From Trichobilharzia regenti (Eukaryota > Platyhelminthes > Trematoda > Strigeidida > Schistosomatidae): DNA of 64,000 bases. How positions within the stretch are numbered: position 1 is the stretch's first letter; each line of letters starts with the position of its first letter. Made by a program: the position numbers and the translations under genes. The notes beneath the pieces were generated by a model. The model ran no database searches. It saw only the letters and a list, made by a program, of their open reading frames with translations, and was not told the origin of the DNA. Below are positions 10,900-21,975 of the stretch, piece by piece. The DNA lies in contig OX235263.1 in NCBI GenBank assembly GCA_944472135.2, positions 11,639,517 to 11,703,516 on the forward strand. The letters are read 5' to 3'.

Positions 10900-11300
10900 A
10901 TGATAATGGGCGTAATACACGAAGAATCTTCTTTATTCACTAATAAGTCAAATAAATGTGCACCATGATGGCAAGCTACCTAAAATGGTGGCCACATAAC
11001 AAACCTGACTGACAGAATTCAGTTTGCACCAAAGAAAGGACTAGACTTATCACACTAGTTACTAGTGTCCAATCAAAATGCCCACTACAGTCCTAAAGTA
11101 AGTCAGTTGCAAGACCGAGTACCATCTCAGTGGTAACGTCTCTGATTGCAGCACCGGGGGACGCTGGTTCGAATCTCAGAAGGGACATGAGTTTCTTCAA
11201 GGTGGTTGCAAATACACCTTGCTGACTGGTGATTACCAACTAGCACGAAACCTAGGTCCAAGGCTTCCTGTGGTCGGTTGCCTCCGACTGTCAAATATCG
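10900..11300 (+). mobile_element. SINE-4 copy with upstream extension
   Basis: It contains a tRNA-like head: box A-like ATCTCAGTGGTAACG at about 11125-11140 and box B-like GGTTCGAATCTC at about 11166. A body follows, ending in TCGGTTGCCTCCGAC. The copy at 35.74-35.96 kb matches from about 11040 onward; the upstream 10950-11080 part recurs inverted at 30.7 kb, so the repeat unit is longer than a minimal SINE. Confidence 0.65.
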
Positions 11301-11729
11301 TCTAATAAGTCTTTTATTTCTAAATTATCGTTTTACTGAGTCAATTCAATAACCAGAGTTAGTCTTGTAAATTAATTTTAAAATGTCAGTGTATAAGTAG
11401 ACTTATCTTGAGTTATGTCATTTGACAAGCCACCCCGCCAAAGAAAAAAAAACACAGCATGCTGTCAAACACGCAATTTCAATATAAATTTCTACTATGT
11501 CTGCTGTTGCATATACTTTCAAGTTATCAGTAGTATGATCAGCTTGAAATAGTTTTTTTATCTTTCGCGGTTCATTGGCTATCAGATATTTTGATATGAG
11601 AAAGAATTTGTCTGTCAGATAAAATAACGGGATTAGTTTCGTTTTTCAGAAACATTTTTCATTGTATTTCCTGTACTACTGTTATGCGTGGTAGTTAAGC
11701 TTTTGCATCTGTTAGGATTAAGTAGCATT
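11301..11729. other. Unassigned AT-rich stretch
   Basis: No coding frame or repeat recognised. Confidence 0.4.
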
Positions 11730-12775
11730 TAAATGTATGCCTTTAGGCTTAAATCTGACCTAAACAAACTGGTTAACACTCACGAGGTGTGCAACATAGA
11801 TGGCACTGAAATAGAAAACAAGTCGGAAATTAAATATATTGGCATTATTCTATCTGCTGATCTTTTCTGGTCGTCTCATATCTTGGTGATTTCTACATCA
11901 AGAAGTTAAGACATTCTGGTATAACCCAACCCTTACCCTTACAATTCGTAAATCTCGCATGCTGCATATTATTCTATATTGCTCCCCTTTAGTTTTTCCA
12001 GGGCCGCTGAAGAAAGACTATACCTTATTACGCAGGATGTTGAAGGTTGTCAGCAGGCTAAGCCACAGGACGCCACTTAACCAACTTGTTAATATTCTGG
12101 TAAACAGGCACTTGAGCTCAATTGAAAAATGGGCAAAATCCATTCTATATCTACCTCACACCACCCTCTTCATTCAAAACTCTCCCCTTGTATCTATCTC
12201 ATCAGGCAGAACCAGAAGTCTATATAGAAAACTATATGCTCGCACTATCAACTACAAAAACTCAACCATACCCTACTTAGCTCGTGTTCTGTGCGATAAA
12301 GAAAGCATTAGGCGCGAAACCTATAACTTATTGAACAGCCAGTAGAACAACTGGATCTCGTCTTTCCAAATCATATCATTTATAGGTACAACGTTTTCTT
12401 ACTTTCTTTTCCTTTTCTCTTTCTCCTTTTTTTCTGTTATGTGGTGTTTCGTTTCTCTCTTCCTTACAAACTCTACTTAAAACGTTTGTCTTCATTCTTC
12501 AACACTCTGTATATCTCGACCTTTCTGTTACCGCTTACGCCAGTAAATATGCTAATATCTACTTTTCTAACACCTCCAAATACTCTGTTCAATTTTGGCT
12601 TCTCTACCGACACCCTAATATGTTGCTGTTAAAACTAAATGAGATTACCATTAATCTATGTAGAATCTTAGTTATAGCTCATGTACTAACTGGATGCAAT
12701 ATATTGTAGTAAAATGCTGAGAATTATATTCTGTATCGCAAGTACTGCTTTGGAATAAAGCAAATTCTTATTATT
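11730..12775 (+). mobile_element. CR1-B LINE, 5'-truncated copy
   Basis: It begins inside the RT C-terminal region (YAFRLKSDLNKLVNTHE, then SEIKYIGIILSADLFWSSH at about 11826-11880). It continues through the ORF at 11959-12345 and ends at GGAATAAAGC followed by TTATTATTAT. The same 3' end occurs at 33.1, 59.5 and 60.75 kb. Confidence 0.8.
11959..12345 (+). pseudogene. CR1-B LINE polyprotein, C-terminal domain
   Basis: An open frame of 128 residues ends at TAG. Blocks: ILYCSPLVFPGPLKKDYTLL, NILVNRHLSSIEKWAKSIL, SSGRTRSLYRKLYARTINY and TIPYLARVLCDKESIRRETY. This is the region after the RT thumb in CR1/Jockey-type LINEs; it has no enzyme motif of its own. The frame upstream (11.73-11.95 kb) is shifted, so this is the remnant of a longer protein. 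A related but more decayed copy is at 59.97-60.30 kb. The clade is assigned from layout and tail only. Confidence 0.7.
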
Positions 12776-12819
12776 ATATCTGCCTCCTACTCGCTTAAAA
12801 CACACAGCCACTAAACTCT

Positions 12820-13040
12820 CTGAAAACCGCAAAAAGACGATTATCCCTGGTTGGAATCTTTGATTCTATTTAACAATAATAGCATCGAGAACTCAAAATT
12901 ACCTCAAAACAGACGTTAGACAGCTATGCAGACATGGTAAGCTTCTAAGTACAAAACAAGTACTTAGAATCAAGTCGGATATTCCTGACAAGGTGAGTTC
13001 GAAAACTCTGTCCATACAAAAAACACACATAAATACCTCA
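12820..13040. repeat. Dispersed repeat R, copy 1
   Basis: It shares ordered blocks (AAGACGATTAT, TTCTATTTA, CTATGCAG, TATTCCTGACAAGGTGA) with 51285-51475. That second copy directly precedes a PLE RT fragment, so R may be PLE-linked; no coding frame is evident. Confidence 0.5.
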
Positions 13041-13261
13041 TAATGACAATTCAATGTCAGAACGACCTGGAATTTTCAAACAGAATCATGTTGTTAAAAA
13101 AATATGTCAGTGTGTCTCATAACCACAAATGGAAGCATTCAAATTAGAGATTAAATGGGGTTGCAGATGAATATAAAGGACCAAATAAACATATGATTTG
13201 CAAATATCAGAACAGTGATATACAATCTAAGAGAAAAAAGGATATAAACTACAAATAAAAT

Positions 13262-13440
13262 GGTGGATGGTGATTAGCAGTGGGATTCGGGACAACGTGC
13301 ATTTCGCCCTTTTTGGGACTCGTCTACTAGATATACATACATTCTTCAGTGAAAGATGATGTTCCCATCAAGGTTCGAACTTAGTGCCCATAGTTTCAAG
13401 AGCCAAAGCGTTATCCACCAGACCACTTAGACTGCTACAG
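13262..13440 (-). mobile_element. SINE-2 (Sm-alpha-like) copy, decayed hammerhead
   Basis: On the minus strand the order is: GTGGATAACGC-type box A (13411-13400), GGTTCGAAC-type box B remnants (13390-13370), then hammerhead elements GACGAGTCCC, GGGCGAAATGC and CCGAATCCCACTGC at about 13325-13275. The catalytic core is altered (TAGACGA instead of CTGANGA), so cleavage is not expected. Confidence 0.7.
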
Positions 13441-13446
13441 CTAACT

Positions 13447-13615
13447 CTTAGGCATCCAGAATCCCATTGCTAGTCACTATCCACCAATTAACTTCTGGTT
13501 ACATGACCAGACATCGTCGAAGCATCTGTACAAGAAGCCGACATGTCAACTCTGAGACCGACCACTTCGGTTCAATCAATCGACCGGAAAATCTAGAATT
13601 TAATTAAATTAATAA
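13447..13615 (+). mobile_element. SINE-2 3' part, inverted relative to neighbour
   Basis: It starts at CATCCAGAATCCCATTGCTAG, so it includes the 3' strand of the hammerhead stem. It then runs through CAAGAAGCCGACATGTCAAC and ends AAATCTAGAATTTAATTAAA. The same 3' body is found at 56.35-56.46 kb and inverted at 47.16 and 56.07 kb. It forms a head-to-head junction with the 13262-13440 copy. Confidence 0.65.
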
Positions 13616-13954
13616 CTGCAAAGTTAGTCGAAACATCGAAATAATTACCAGTATTGTAATTAGATTGTGCAATGGGGACTTTCAAGCTAGTTGTTCCTTC
13701 ACAATTTTGTTTCATTTCGGAATTACTAATATGTGCATCCACATCACATCAGGAATCATAAAGGCTAATGATAAGTTGGTGGGAGTCCGATTTCTGAACT
13801 GCTATTTATCCTTATTATAGTGAAAACTGAAAGTTGTATGATAACAGAAATTGGGATGTATGATGGAGTATGCTCCCATGTTAGCTCAATTATCAGCATT
13901 GCAGTACTCAGGTACAGTACAATCTAAGCATAAGAAACCAACTGGTCACTCCAT

Positions 13955-14470
13955 TATGGCTACGAGTTTATTTTGATAAATCACACAGTGTGTTATACAG
14001 TAATATTAACTGATGACCAAGTTTCGAGAACAAAATATTGCCACCAATAATCATACTAAGGCACTACTCACACAACGATTTTCCTTCATTTATAAACATA
14101 TGTGGAATTGACTACAAAATGGAATAGAAATCAATATAGGCTAATGTACATTCAGAAATAATAAATAATGTGAGTGTTACTGATCAATTACAATCAGATG
14201 GGAAATAAGACGAGCGTTTTTGTAGTCAAAATAAGTAACTTGTTAGAACGTTGTGATGTGCTTGAATTGAAATGGAATTTTGAGATTATTTATTATCCTT
14301 TTCTGATTTGACTGTCTGACCGGTGGTGATAATATCTTCCATGCATATCTCTGGTATTTGCATTGAGTCATTTCTGTTGCATGTGTTGGGTGTAGACTCG
14401 ATGAACCAGACAGGATTCAGTAATCAACCTCTATCTCTCCCCACCTACGTAGATTACGTCTTAGAACCTT
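13955..14470 (-). mobile_element. P2 Penelope-like element, tail
   Basis: The 13960-14090 part carries the P2 tail block (AACTGATGACCAAGTTTCGAG). The 14390-14460 part is the inverse of 62945-62995, which directly follows the P2 nuclease frame at 62.7 kb. Confidence 0.6.
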
Positions 14471-14524
14471 AACCCTCTCCCAACCTATTGTGTGGTTTCG
14501 TATAAATGGATTGCCATGATTATG

Positions 14525-14565
14525 AGTTAAGTCAACCACATAGGTCAAACTAGTAGTTAGGGGGT
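14525..14565 (+). mobile_element. P2 GIY-YIG fragment, inverted to neighbour
   Basis: A 26-base stretch differs at one base from the NYIGQTS codons at 62.75 kb. It faces the P2 tail at 13.96-14.47 kb in the opposite orientation. Confidence 0.55.
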
Positions 14566-14606
14566 AATCAATGAAAGCATCAATGAAACTTATCGCGTGC
14601 TATTAC

Positions 14607-14850
14607 ACGTGTTGCAATTTCCTTCTTTCTTCCCTTCCCGATGATAGTTAACGAATACTGTTTAAACTTGTTAAGCATGGCTGTTTTCCTTCCAGAAGAA
14701 GTTCTTTATCCGTTCTTTACTTATATTTATTCTTTCTCTTCTTTCTTTTCTTCTTTTGATCTATGTTGTTTTATTATTATTATTATTGTGTGGTGCATCC
14801 TTCTTGGTGCCATATTGTACCAAATTTTTATGCGTTTATATAAATAAATA
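14607..14850 (+). mobile_element. RTE-1 LINE 3' end, strongly 5'-truncated
   Basis: Nearly identical to 4921-5160: it covers the last codons, stop and 3' UTR of RTE-1, ending in TAAATAAATAG. Only about 240 bp inserted, the usual outcome of aborted target-primed reverse transcription. The close match to the 5 kb copy shows a shared subfamily. Confidence 0.88.
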
Positions 14851-15039
14851 GTAAATTGCCGCATATTATATTGACGTTTATTTACAGACTTTGGAACTGA
14901 TTAACCTTTGTAAATCTGTTTCTTTATCGCTTAAAGAATAAATAATCGTGTCGCTCAACCGTTTTCAATTGTTTTACGTCGTTTACAGTGCAAAGTGGTC
15001 TGCATATTAAGCTTAGTCTTCTGAAACCGGAGAGAGGTT

Positions 15040-15400
15040 GAGGATTTCGGTGTCCTGGATATTTGACAACTGCTCTAGCTGTTTATCGAAGATCTGATAG
15101 CCAGTCAGAAGGGATGAGAAACAGGTAATCGTGGCAGTCAGCTAACCAGCTTTGAATGTGTCAATGAACAAATATGCAGAAGGCAATAGAGATGGAACAG
15201 ACATTCAGGTGATATCATATGCCACGTCTTTTAATGGATACTGAACAGGAGGCGAAAAGGTAGGTGTGATTCCAAGGGTGACACATAGAAGGTCATGTGA
15301 GGAAGATATGAAAGTATGGCAGCAGTCACTGAGCCGGTTGAATCTGACAGCAGGAAATCTAGTGAGATGGAGAGAGGGCACAGAGGCCACTCCAAGTAGA
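15040..15400 (+). mobile_element. Diverged LINE 3' region (RTE-2-like)
   Basis: Blocks AAGGTCATGTGAGGAAGATATGA-like (15290-15312) and GGTTGAATCTGACAGCAGG resemble both the RTE-2 3' end and 5.7-5.9 kb. No continuous frame. Weak assignment. Confidence 0.4.
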
Positions 15401-15419
15401 TTTTTGTGAAATGACCTGT

Positions 15420-15710
15420 TTAAGGTTCTGTCGGTCTTCTCGTTGGTTCAACTTCAAGAAAGAGAATTTCGGATTCGTTTTCCATTTCAAGGGTGAATTT
15501 TATTACCAAATGACAGTTGATTGAGGTCATAACTACGTGGCTTGTATACAGTTGTAAATTTAACAAGCCGTTCTCATGGCTAGCCATGAAATAGTCTGCT
15601 AGCAATGCACCTAAGGGAGATCCATTTGTAATACCGTCATTTTGTCTGAAGATGGCGTCACTGAAAGTGAGTTGTACATTGAAAGTACACCTTAGCAGCA
15701 GTTCTTTCAA
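15420..15710 (-). pseudogene. Penelope-like RT fragment
   Basis: An open frame on the minus strand contains IFRQNDGITNGSPLGALLAD, the Penelope RT motif before YVDD, and later VIKFTLEMENESEILFLEV, the block after it. The YVDD region itself has become TSHVVMTS, losing the catalytic aspartates. About 96 residues remain. The RT role is known for the family; this copy cannot be active. Confidence 0.75.
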
Positions 15711-16094
15711 ACACCTTGCTGGTATTGCAATGCTGAACTGGTTAATACTTATATATTCACGTATGAAAAAGACAGTTTCCGTAAGTGAGACATTAGTGAA
15801 AACTGACTCACTGTCAAAATGTGACGTCAGTTACTGACAACTTTTATTAGTAGTGTATAAAGAGACTTTCATTGGCAGAAAAATTACCAGTGGTTGAGAG
15901 GTAGATTGAACGTCAAAGAGAAGAAATGAACCAGCACTTTTGGCAGAACATAGAAGGTACGAAAGGAAGACAAAGAAACGCAGTGCGAAGGGAAAAAGTA
16001 GGTTAACACTGAAGACCTGTGCAAATGACAATTTCAAAATCAGGTATAGATAATTTTCCTATACGCGTATGCCAGATTGTCAATAGACATTCGG
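15711..16094. other. Unassigned stretch
   Basis: Probably decayed PLE sequence beside the RT fragment, but no motif is readable. Confidence 0.35.
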
Positions 16095-16345
16095 TTACCA
16101 AGTCGGTGGCACAGTGGTAAAATGCTCGCCAACCACGCGTGTGGTCCGGAGTTGTACCACCGGCTGACGCACACTTTACCTCACTAAGCCAGTAATAGGA
16201 TTGGCAGAGACGGAGGTTGGATATAAGGCTAGCAACCTCATCTCGTAAAAATAAATATAATTTATACCGAAACTTCAGAGCTCCAGTTTGAAGCCTTATG
16301 TTACACTGGAAACGTAAATAATGAAATAAAATGCCAAGTCTCTTG
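16095..16345 (+). mobile_element. SINE-5 copy
   Basis: The tRNA-like head has GGTGGCACAGTGGTAAAATG (box A) at 16105 and GTCCGGAGTTGTACC, a degraded box B. The body contains AGGCTAGCAACCTCATCTCG and an end like AAGCCTTATGTTACACTGGA. Colinear copies lie at 38.6 kb (+), 47.7 kb (-), 52.8 kb (+) and partly at 40.1 kb. Confidence 0.7.
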
Positions 16346-16649
16346 TCTTTGCAGTTACAAAAAGACATAACATATTTTGTTAGTTACATTCGTCAACGAA
16401 TTGGAAACCGTCAAGAAGCGAATAAGAGCATAGATGTTTCCTTACAAGTTTCAGAATGTCATTTATTTTGTCATTTTTACCAATAGAGCGTCTGTTTTCC
16501 TGTAATTCACAGCTGTCTAGCACTATTTTATCATTCATAAACTGACAGAAACATTAAAATTCTTCGTATTTTACAATCTAAAATAATTTTTAACGAAACC
16601 TGACTTATTATAACTTCGTATATAAAGTCTACTCTACAAAACCTTCACT

Positions 16650-16950
16650 TACAGTTAGTTATTAAAAGAAGGAAATGAGCGGAGAGTCTAGTAGATTTTC
16701 TGAACTTATACTTAAGAATTTTGTAATGAAAAGTGACAAGATGTTTGTAAGGGCAGTCGTCAAGCACCAGATTGATCCGTGTAATTCAGTAGAAATCAGC
16801 CAGGCGTTCAAAATAATCAATATTACAGAGAAAACCTTGGTTACCTCGCTTCTCAGAGGCCATTGCTATCAACCCAATCTTGGTACACAGGAAAATAATG
16901 ATGCTGACCTCTCACTGCCCTGGTAACTGGATGTATTTATTCTATGCCTG
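16650..16950 (+). pseudogene. P5 Penelope-like element, GIY-YIG C-terminal part
   Basis: An 83-residue frame reads ILKNFVMKSDKMFVRAVVKH, VEISQAFKIINITEKT and ends SLPW. It aligns with the P5 nuclease tail at 23.2-23.5 kb (SEHVTKNLIVRRID, AKSFKIINGQKSS). The GIY-YIG core upstream is missing. The DNA after it (CCTGGTAACTGGAT...) matches the P5 tail found inverted at 63.94 kb. Confidence 0.65.
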
Positions 16951-17354
16951 TGGCTTTTGTTGCATAACATTGTTTCTCTGATTACTACTGGAGCTGAACT
17001 CATTACTGATCTTTTATTTTGATTAACTGTTAATTCAGGTAATAATTAAACTTCTACTTACTAGTTCTTTTCGCTCACAACCTCTCCTCTCAGAGGTTCC
17101 TTCACATCACAGATGCACAAAATCTGCCTGTTAGATAATTACCTACCTTTTATCCATATCCCTTGTTCCACAGCCCTGTTCATTGGGTTAAAATAATTTT
17201 GAATCTGTTAGCTGCCGATGAAAACACCAAAAAAATATATATTCTTTCCCTCTACACTCATACTAATCTTCAAGAAAGTGAGATATAAGTCTTCAACAGC
17301 ACATCTCGATTTCGTGATGGTCATTATCTGTGCCTGTCTTGTGGAGGGCTGTGG

Positions 17355-17530
17355 TACAGCTTGATTTCACACTAAATGTTTTGGTACAAGTATGGAATTT
17401 TCATCATGGATATCGATAGCCCAAATTTTGCAGGTAGACAATAAATATCAAGTGTGCGTCGGTAGGGGATCGAACCTGGGACCATGTGCATGGTCGGCGA
17501 GAGTCCTAACCCCTGTGCCAGTGACGAACA
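17355..17530 (-). mobile_element. SINE-3 copy
   Basis: Same unit as at 510-688 and 51.9 kb, with box A (GGCACAGGGGTTAGGACTC) and box B (GGTTCGATCCC) on the minus strand. It ends directly beside the tRNA-like sequence at 17541-17611. Confidence 0.75.
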
Positions 17531-17540
17531 CAAACAGGAT

Positions 17541-17611
17541 GTCGCTGCCAGGATTCGAACCTGGGTTAGTGCGTCCACAACGCAATGTCCTAACCACTAG
17601 ACCACAGCCAA
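17541..17611 (-). tRNA. tRNA-His-like sequence (anticodon GTG), probable pseudogene
   Basis: A 71-base cloverleaf can be drawn on the minus strand. The D-stem is GTCT/GGAC. The anticodon stem TGCG/CGCA encloses the loop TTGTGGA, whose anticodon GTG would read His codons. The T-stem CCAGG/CCTGG is perfect with loop TTCGAAT. The acceptor stem is imperfect (TTGGCTG against CAGCGAC), with only four inner pairs and one outer. Box A TGGTCTAGTGG and box B GGTTCGAATCC are good. It may be a tRNA pseudogene or the head of another SINE, given the SINE-3 next to it. Confidence 0.5.
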
Positions 17612-17614
17612 ACT

Positions 17615-18069
17615 TCGCCTATATTACTGGCTGGTCATAAGCCTGAGAAAAGACAGAATGTTGGACTTGAGGCTGGTGTCTCTATCATAGAAAAGCAACC
17701 TATTCGCTCCAGAAGCTCCAAAATATATAAAAAACCAAAGGAAGTGTTTCTATGAAATTCCAAATATTCATCCAGACATCTATAAAACACCAAATCATTG
17801 AACAAAGAATATCCTCTCTGATAATCTTCTCTTCTGGCTCTACAGTTATATATATGCATATGCTTATATACATAGAATATTCTAAATTAGTAGTCAATGA
17901 CAATATTAGTGTTTTTAAATAATATCGGTTTGTAAAGTCAGATCACAATGGAATTACCACAGTTCAAGAAAGATGCATAAATTATAATAATAATAATAAA
18001 AGTAGAATAGTAGATAGAACATAGACTAAAATTAAGGAAACTTCTACAAAAAATTGAAAATAATTCGAA
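17615..18069. other. Unassigned AT-rich stretch
   Basis: Contains the block CTCTTCTGGCTCTACAGTTATATA near 17830, which resembles PLE tail sequence at 36.77 kb. No coding frame recognised. Confidence 0.35.
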
Positions 18070-18900
18070 CCTAGATGGCCAAGGTAAGGAAAATATCTGA
18101 ACCAGCTTCTTTTGGACACATAAATTAGGCTTCTTAATGTGAATCACAACGGCCATTCTCAGCGACACTTAGTAAACAAACTCTCAAGGCGAAGTTTAGA
18201 TTTGTTGGTATGCAGTAAATGACTTTGAGAACCTCGTTAACATCAGTCTTGTGTAGTGTATCCACAAGACGAGATAGAATAGCTCTATGAATAGATTTTA
18301 TCTGTCCTTCGCTTAACCACTATGCAGGATGATGTTCAGAAATTCGACGAGAAACACGCCTAATTGTACGGCCTATGCTACTAACTGGCTCCACAAGGGC
18401 AGTTAAATTGTTAGATACACATGAAAGCGGCGAAATTAGGCAGTTTATCTTTTACTCTTGAAAGCAAAGGAGGAGTGGTTTTCAAGACACAGCGTAATTC
18501 AGCAGCAGAGAATGCTCTTTTTATTGTAATCCTAAGGCGTTGTGTTAGCATCTCGCTGATGTTATCTCCAAGGAACTGAATGTGCCAGAATAAGGCCCTT
18601 TTAGGAACTGTTGGTACCTTGGGCTGCCTTGATTTTAGATTCATATTCCTATCAATAAACTTCTCTGGATAGCCGTTTTCACTCAGCAGCCGTTTAATAT
18701 TATTAAGTTCCTCATCGAGACATTCATCCCAGCAGATTACTCTTGCTCTGTGAAGCAGACACTTTATCATATTGCATTTGAATTTCAAAGGCACGAGGCT
18801 GAGAAAATGAGTGTACTGACAATCAGTTGATGTAGGTTTTCTATATGCACTTCTTCTTATTTCGCCATCCTCTTTTCTGGTCATAAGGACGCCTAGGAAA
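18070..18900 (-). pseudogene. P4 Penelope-like element, RT end through GIY-YIG to C-terminus
   Basis: The minus-strand frame at 18884-18411 reads RSAYRKPTSTDCQYTHFLSL, NMIKCLLHRARVICWDE, LLSENGYPEKFIDRN and ALFWHIQFLGDNISEMLTQR: the end of the Penelope RT and the linker. After a frame change, about 18400-18180 gives a GIY-YIG-like GRTIRRVSRRISEHHPAW, and 18160-18075 gives IHIKKPNLCVQKKLVQIF then SLPWPSRF, the PLE C-terminus. Only the RT catalytic half is missing. The 157-residue open part suggests moderate age. Confidence 0.8.
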
Positions 18901-19009
18901 TGAAAAACTAGAGTCTTTGTTTTCTCAATAGTAGATCGATATTAATTAAAAATCACTAATATTGTTGTTGACTACTATTCTGTGTATTATTTTTATCGTT
19001 ATAGTTCCC

Positions 19010-20235
19010 TTCGGATTCCTAGTGGAACATAGGGCTTCAACTGAACGTCTCCCCTTGCCACTTCTGTCTTCCTTCTGCTCTACTTTTCACCCGAATCCAC
19101 GATAGTCTACACTGTTTCAACTCCTTTACACACGATCTTCCCCATGTCACCCTTGCACTGATGTCCCACTCGCCGCTTCCCTTTCAGCCTGGTTCCACTC
19201 GAGCGATTGCCTGAGGCGTGCGCGATGTCACCCAGCGCTATGGCTCCCCAGCGAGTAGTGTCCAATCCATCTCCACTTTCTCCTGCATATTTGTTGGTTG
19301 GCGATTTGTTCTTGTTTTGTTTGATTGTTCTCATAGTTTCTTGTTGGTGATTCTTCGCGGCCTGGCCATCTGATCCTCAGTATAGAGCCAGCGAAGATAG
19401 TTGTTTATAAAGGTCTGCAATAGTTTGTTGGAAATATTCTTTGTGACCAACCCGCCAAGTTTCTGATCCATATAGAAGGGCTGATTGATTGGAAGTTTGT
19501 ATTGAAAATCCGACTGAATTTTGTTGTTGATGCTGGCTGCTGAGTGACGAAGATTTCAAGATTGGTTTCAGGTTGATGAATTTGTGTGTTCCTCGCTTTC
19601 CCGATTCTCGATTTGACATCATCGTCCGTTCCGACTTCTGTTGTTGAGACAATGCTCCCTAGATAAGTGAGTGAATGAGGTAACCACTTTCAAATCCCTC
19701 CCGTTGATGGTGATTGGTGCTGGATGTTGCCGCTGTTGTTATTGTTGGTTGGTTATTTTCATAACCTCCGTCTTGTCTGTGTTCACCTGGAGTCCTGTCT
19801 TCGCCGGCTGCTTCTTCGACCAGTTTGTCGGTTGTCGCTTGTAAGTCTTCGATTTTGTGTGACATCAAACATAAATCATCCACGCGCAAAATCCATGTCT
19901 TCTAGGTTCTTCACGTCAGTCCAGGATATTCTTGTCTTCTCGTTTTCAGGTTTCTGATGAATAATGCAGTTGACCACAATTAGGAATATCATTGGTGATA
20001 ATAGGCATGCAGTCTTGTCTGACTCTGTGTTTACTCCAAACGCCTCACTGAGTTTTCCGTTGTTGATCACTTGACATGTGCCGCCGTTGTCGTACAGCTG
20101 TTGATTAAGGTTGATGAATATTTAGGCGCTGCATGCCGTAGTACTTGTGTAGTTTCCAAATTACTTCGCGGTCAACGCTTTCGAAGGCCTTCCCAAATTC
20201 TATAAAGTTGAGGTAGAGGTTTGATTACCATTCCA
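19010..20235 (-). pseudogene. RTE-2 LINE, RT palm to 3' end
   Basis: The longest RTE-2 fragment. On the minus strand it starts near FDFIEFGKAFESVDRE (20205-20165). The catalytic box is mutated to ILRVDDLCLMSHKIEDLQAT (about 19890-19835). It then gives REGFESGYLIHSL, KARNTQIHQPETNLEIFVTQ, YGSETWRVGHKEYFQQT and ends near 19010 at GAAGCCCTATGTTCCACTAGG. Stops and frameshifts are spread through it. The 3' end keeps the ATAATAATAA-type tail (about 18985-19000). Confidence 0.8.
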
Positions 20236-21119
20236 TGCATTCTATGTATCTAAGCATATATAATTGCAGAGCCAGAACAGAAATATCTTGAAAAAGATTG
20301 TTTTGCTAAATTATTTTGTTTTTTATATAATTACAAATGTTATCAACAAACATACAGTGGTTAGGGATGTAACTCAATGATTTAAGCACTCGAATTTCAG
20401 CTTGTAGTTCTCAGATTCAAACATAGGTGCACCTAAGTTCACTCTGGGCAACGCAGTATTAACTTCATTCCTCATTTCGTAAGTCTGACTAGTAGAGTAG
20501 CGCGCGAAAGTCATGTCTTGGGTATCTGACTTCAGACACACAACTACCACATGTTGTTTTGAAAAGTAGTTTTCTAGTGACTTCTAAATGCTTGGCTCAT
20601 GAATAATCGTGAAGATGTGGTGGTCATCATTAGAAACTACGAGACGAAATCTGAAGAGTTAAGGAACGAACTTTCAAGTTTTTTGTTTATTTTCTAACAT
20701 GCTAAAACACACACACATAAAGCACTTTACAATGTATAAAATTATTTCACCTGGTTAAGTGTATAGCCTTCTCACTCTCACTGAAACCGAATTCGTTTTA
20801 CTATCTCAATGAATCAATTTATCCGCGCAAATTCAAAATTGTTTAACTCATTGATTTATTCAATTTAAATGAGGTCAACTAGTTTTAAGGATTGACTGAT
20901 TCATTGAACATTTAACCGAAACATCTCAAGCATTAAATAAATATAAGGGTTTCAGATGAAATTTAAAAACACAAGTAGAAGTTAAAAAAATTGCATATTA
21001 AGAAATGAAAGTCAAAATGAGATAAATTTTGAGACTATGTGAAAAAGAATAAAATATTCGGAGAAAAAAAGCTTATTCTGCATCAACGAAGTCATCTTAA
21101 AAGTTCAAATCCCTATTTT
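20236..21119. other. Unassigned region with one tRNA-like head
   Basis: The segment 20360-20450 contains TAACTCAATGATTTAAGCAC and CAGATTCAAACAT spaced like box A and box B, possibly the head of another SINE. The rest is AT-rich without readable features. Confidence 0.3.
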
Positions 21120-21270
21120 TTTTCGATATGTTGGTAAATGTTTTGAATAAAGCAAGAACAACAGTGGTTTTTGCATAATAAAATGATATCACCACTGGTT
21201 ATTTCGTTGGCTTCTCATCAGATACTTACAGCCCTAAGGCATTATTAAGTTTATGTACCAGAGAGTTCGA
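21120..21270 (-). repeat. P5 tail copy
   Basis: It matches 45055-45175 in the same orientation. On the minus strand it carries CTGATGAGAAGCCAACGAAA, which looks like the two strands of a hammerhead core with an unusually short helix II. Confidence 0.6.
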
Positions 21271-21389
21271 GTTTTAATCGTGGAAAACACCATCAGGACA
21301 GTAGAGGTGAAAGAACAAGAAGTTCAGCAACGCAGATATCTTTTCGATGATTTCATTCTCAGAAGCTGTACTGTCGCATTTATATAGAT

Positions 21390-21975
21390 TAGCTTATTAT
21401 TACTATTAACATGGGGCTTCAGCCGCGCGTCTGTCTCCATTACGTCCGTTTCTCTGCAAGAGTTTTCACCTGGCTCCAAGTCTGTCCACGTGTTTGCATC
21501 TCTTCTTCACATGATCTCCTCCAAGTCACCCTCACACTAACGACCAACTTACCGCTTTCATTTCGGGTTCCACTCAGCAATGGCTTGTCTAGTGATGTCA
21601 CTTGATGGTTTCCTCAGAGTATGACCAATCCACCACCATTTCTTCCTGCCTATTTATTTCACAATCGGTTCCTGGTTGGTTCTCTCCCAGAGATCAATTC
21701 TGTTGCTGATCTTTTCTGGCCATCTGATCTTGAGTATTAAGCAAAGACACCTGTTAATGAAGCTGTATAGTTTGTTTGAGGTGCTCTTTATGGCGAGCCA
21801 AGTCTCTGATCCGTATAGCGAGTAGCACTGACTGACTTATATTGGAGTTGAAAATCCGGATCTTATTTTTGATGCTGAGTGCTGTTGACCTCCACACAGA
21901 CTTGAGATTAATAAAAGCTTGTCTTGCTTTCCCGATTCTTGCTCTGATATCCTCGTCAGTTCCGCCTCCAATTTA
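21390..21975 (-). mobile_element. RTE-2 LINE, 3' fragment
   Basis: On the minus strand it carries ADEDIRARIGKARQAFINLK near 21960-21900, LLAIRIRDLARHKEHLKQT-equivalent codons near 21840-21770, and ends GAAGCCCCATGTTAATAGTAATAATAA. It is frameshifted. The order of blocks matches 57.1-57.7 kb. Confidence 0.75.

Noticed and set aside
16675..16926. An 83-residue frame considered as a small host gene
   Set aside because: Its FKIIN and SLPW blocks match the P5 nuclease end at 23.2-23.5 kb.
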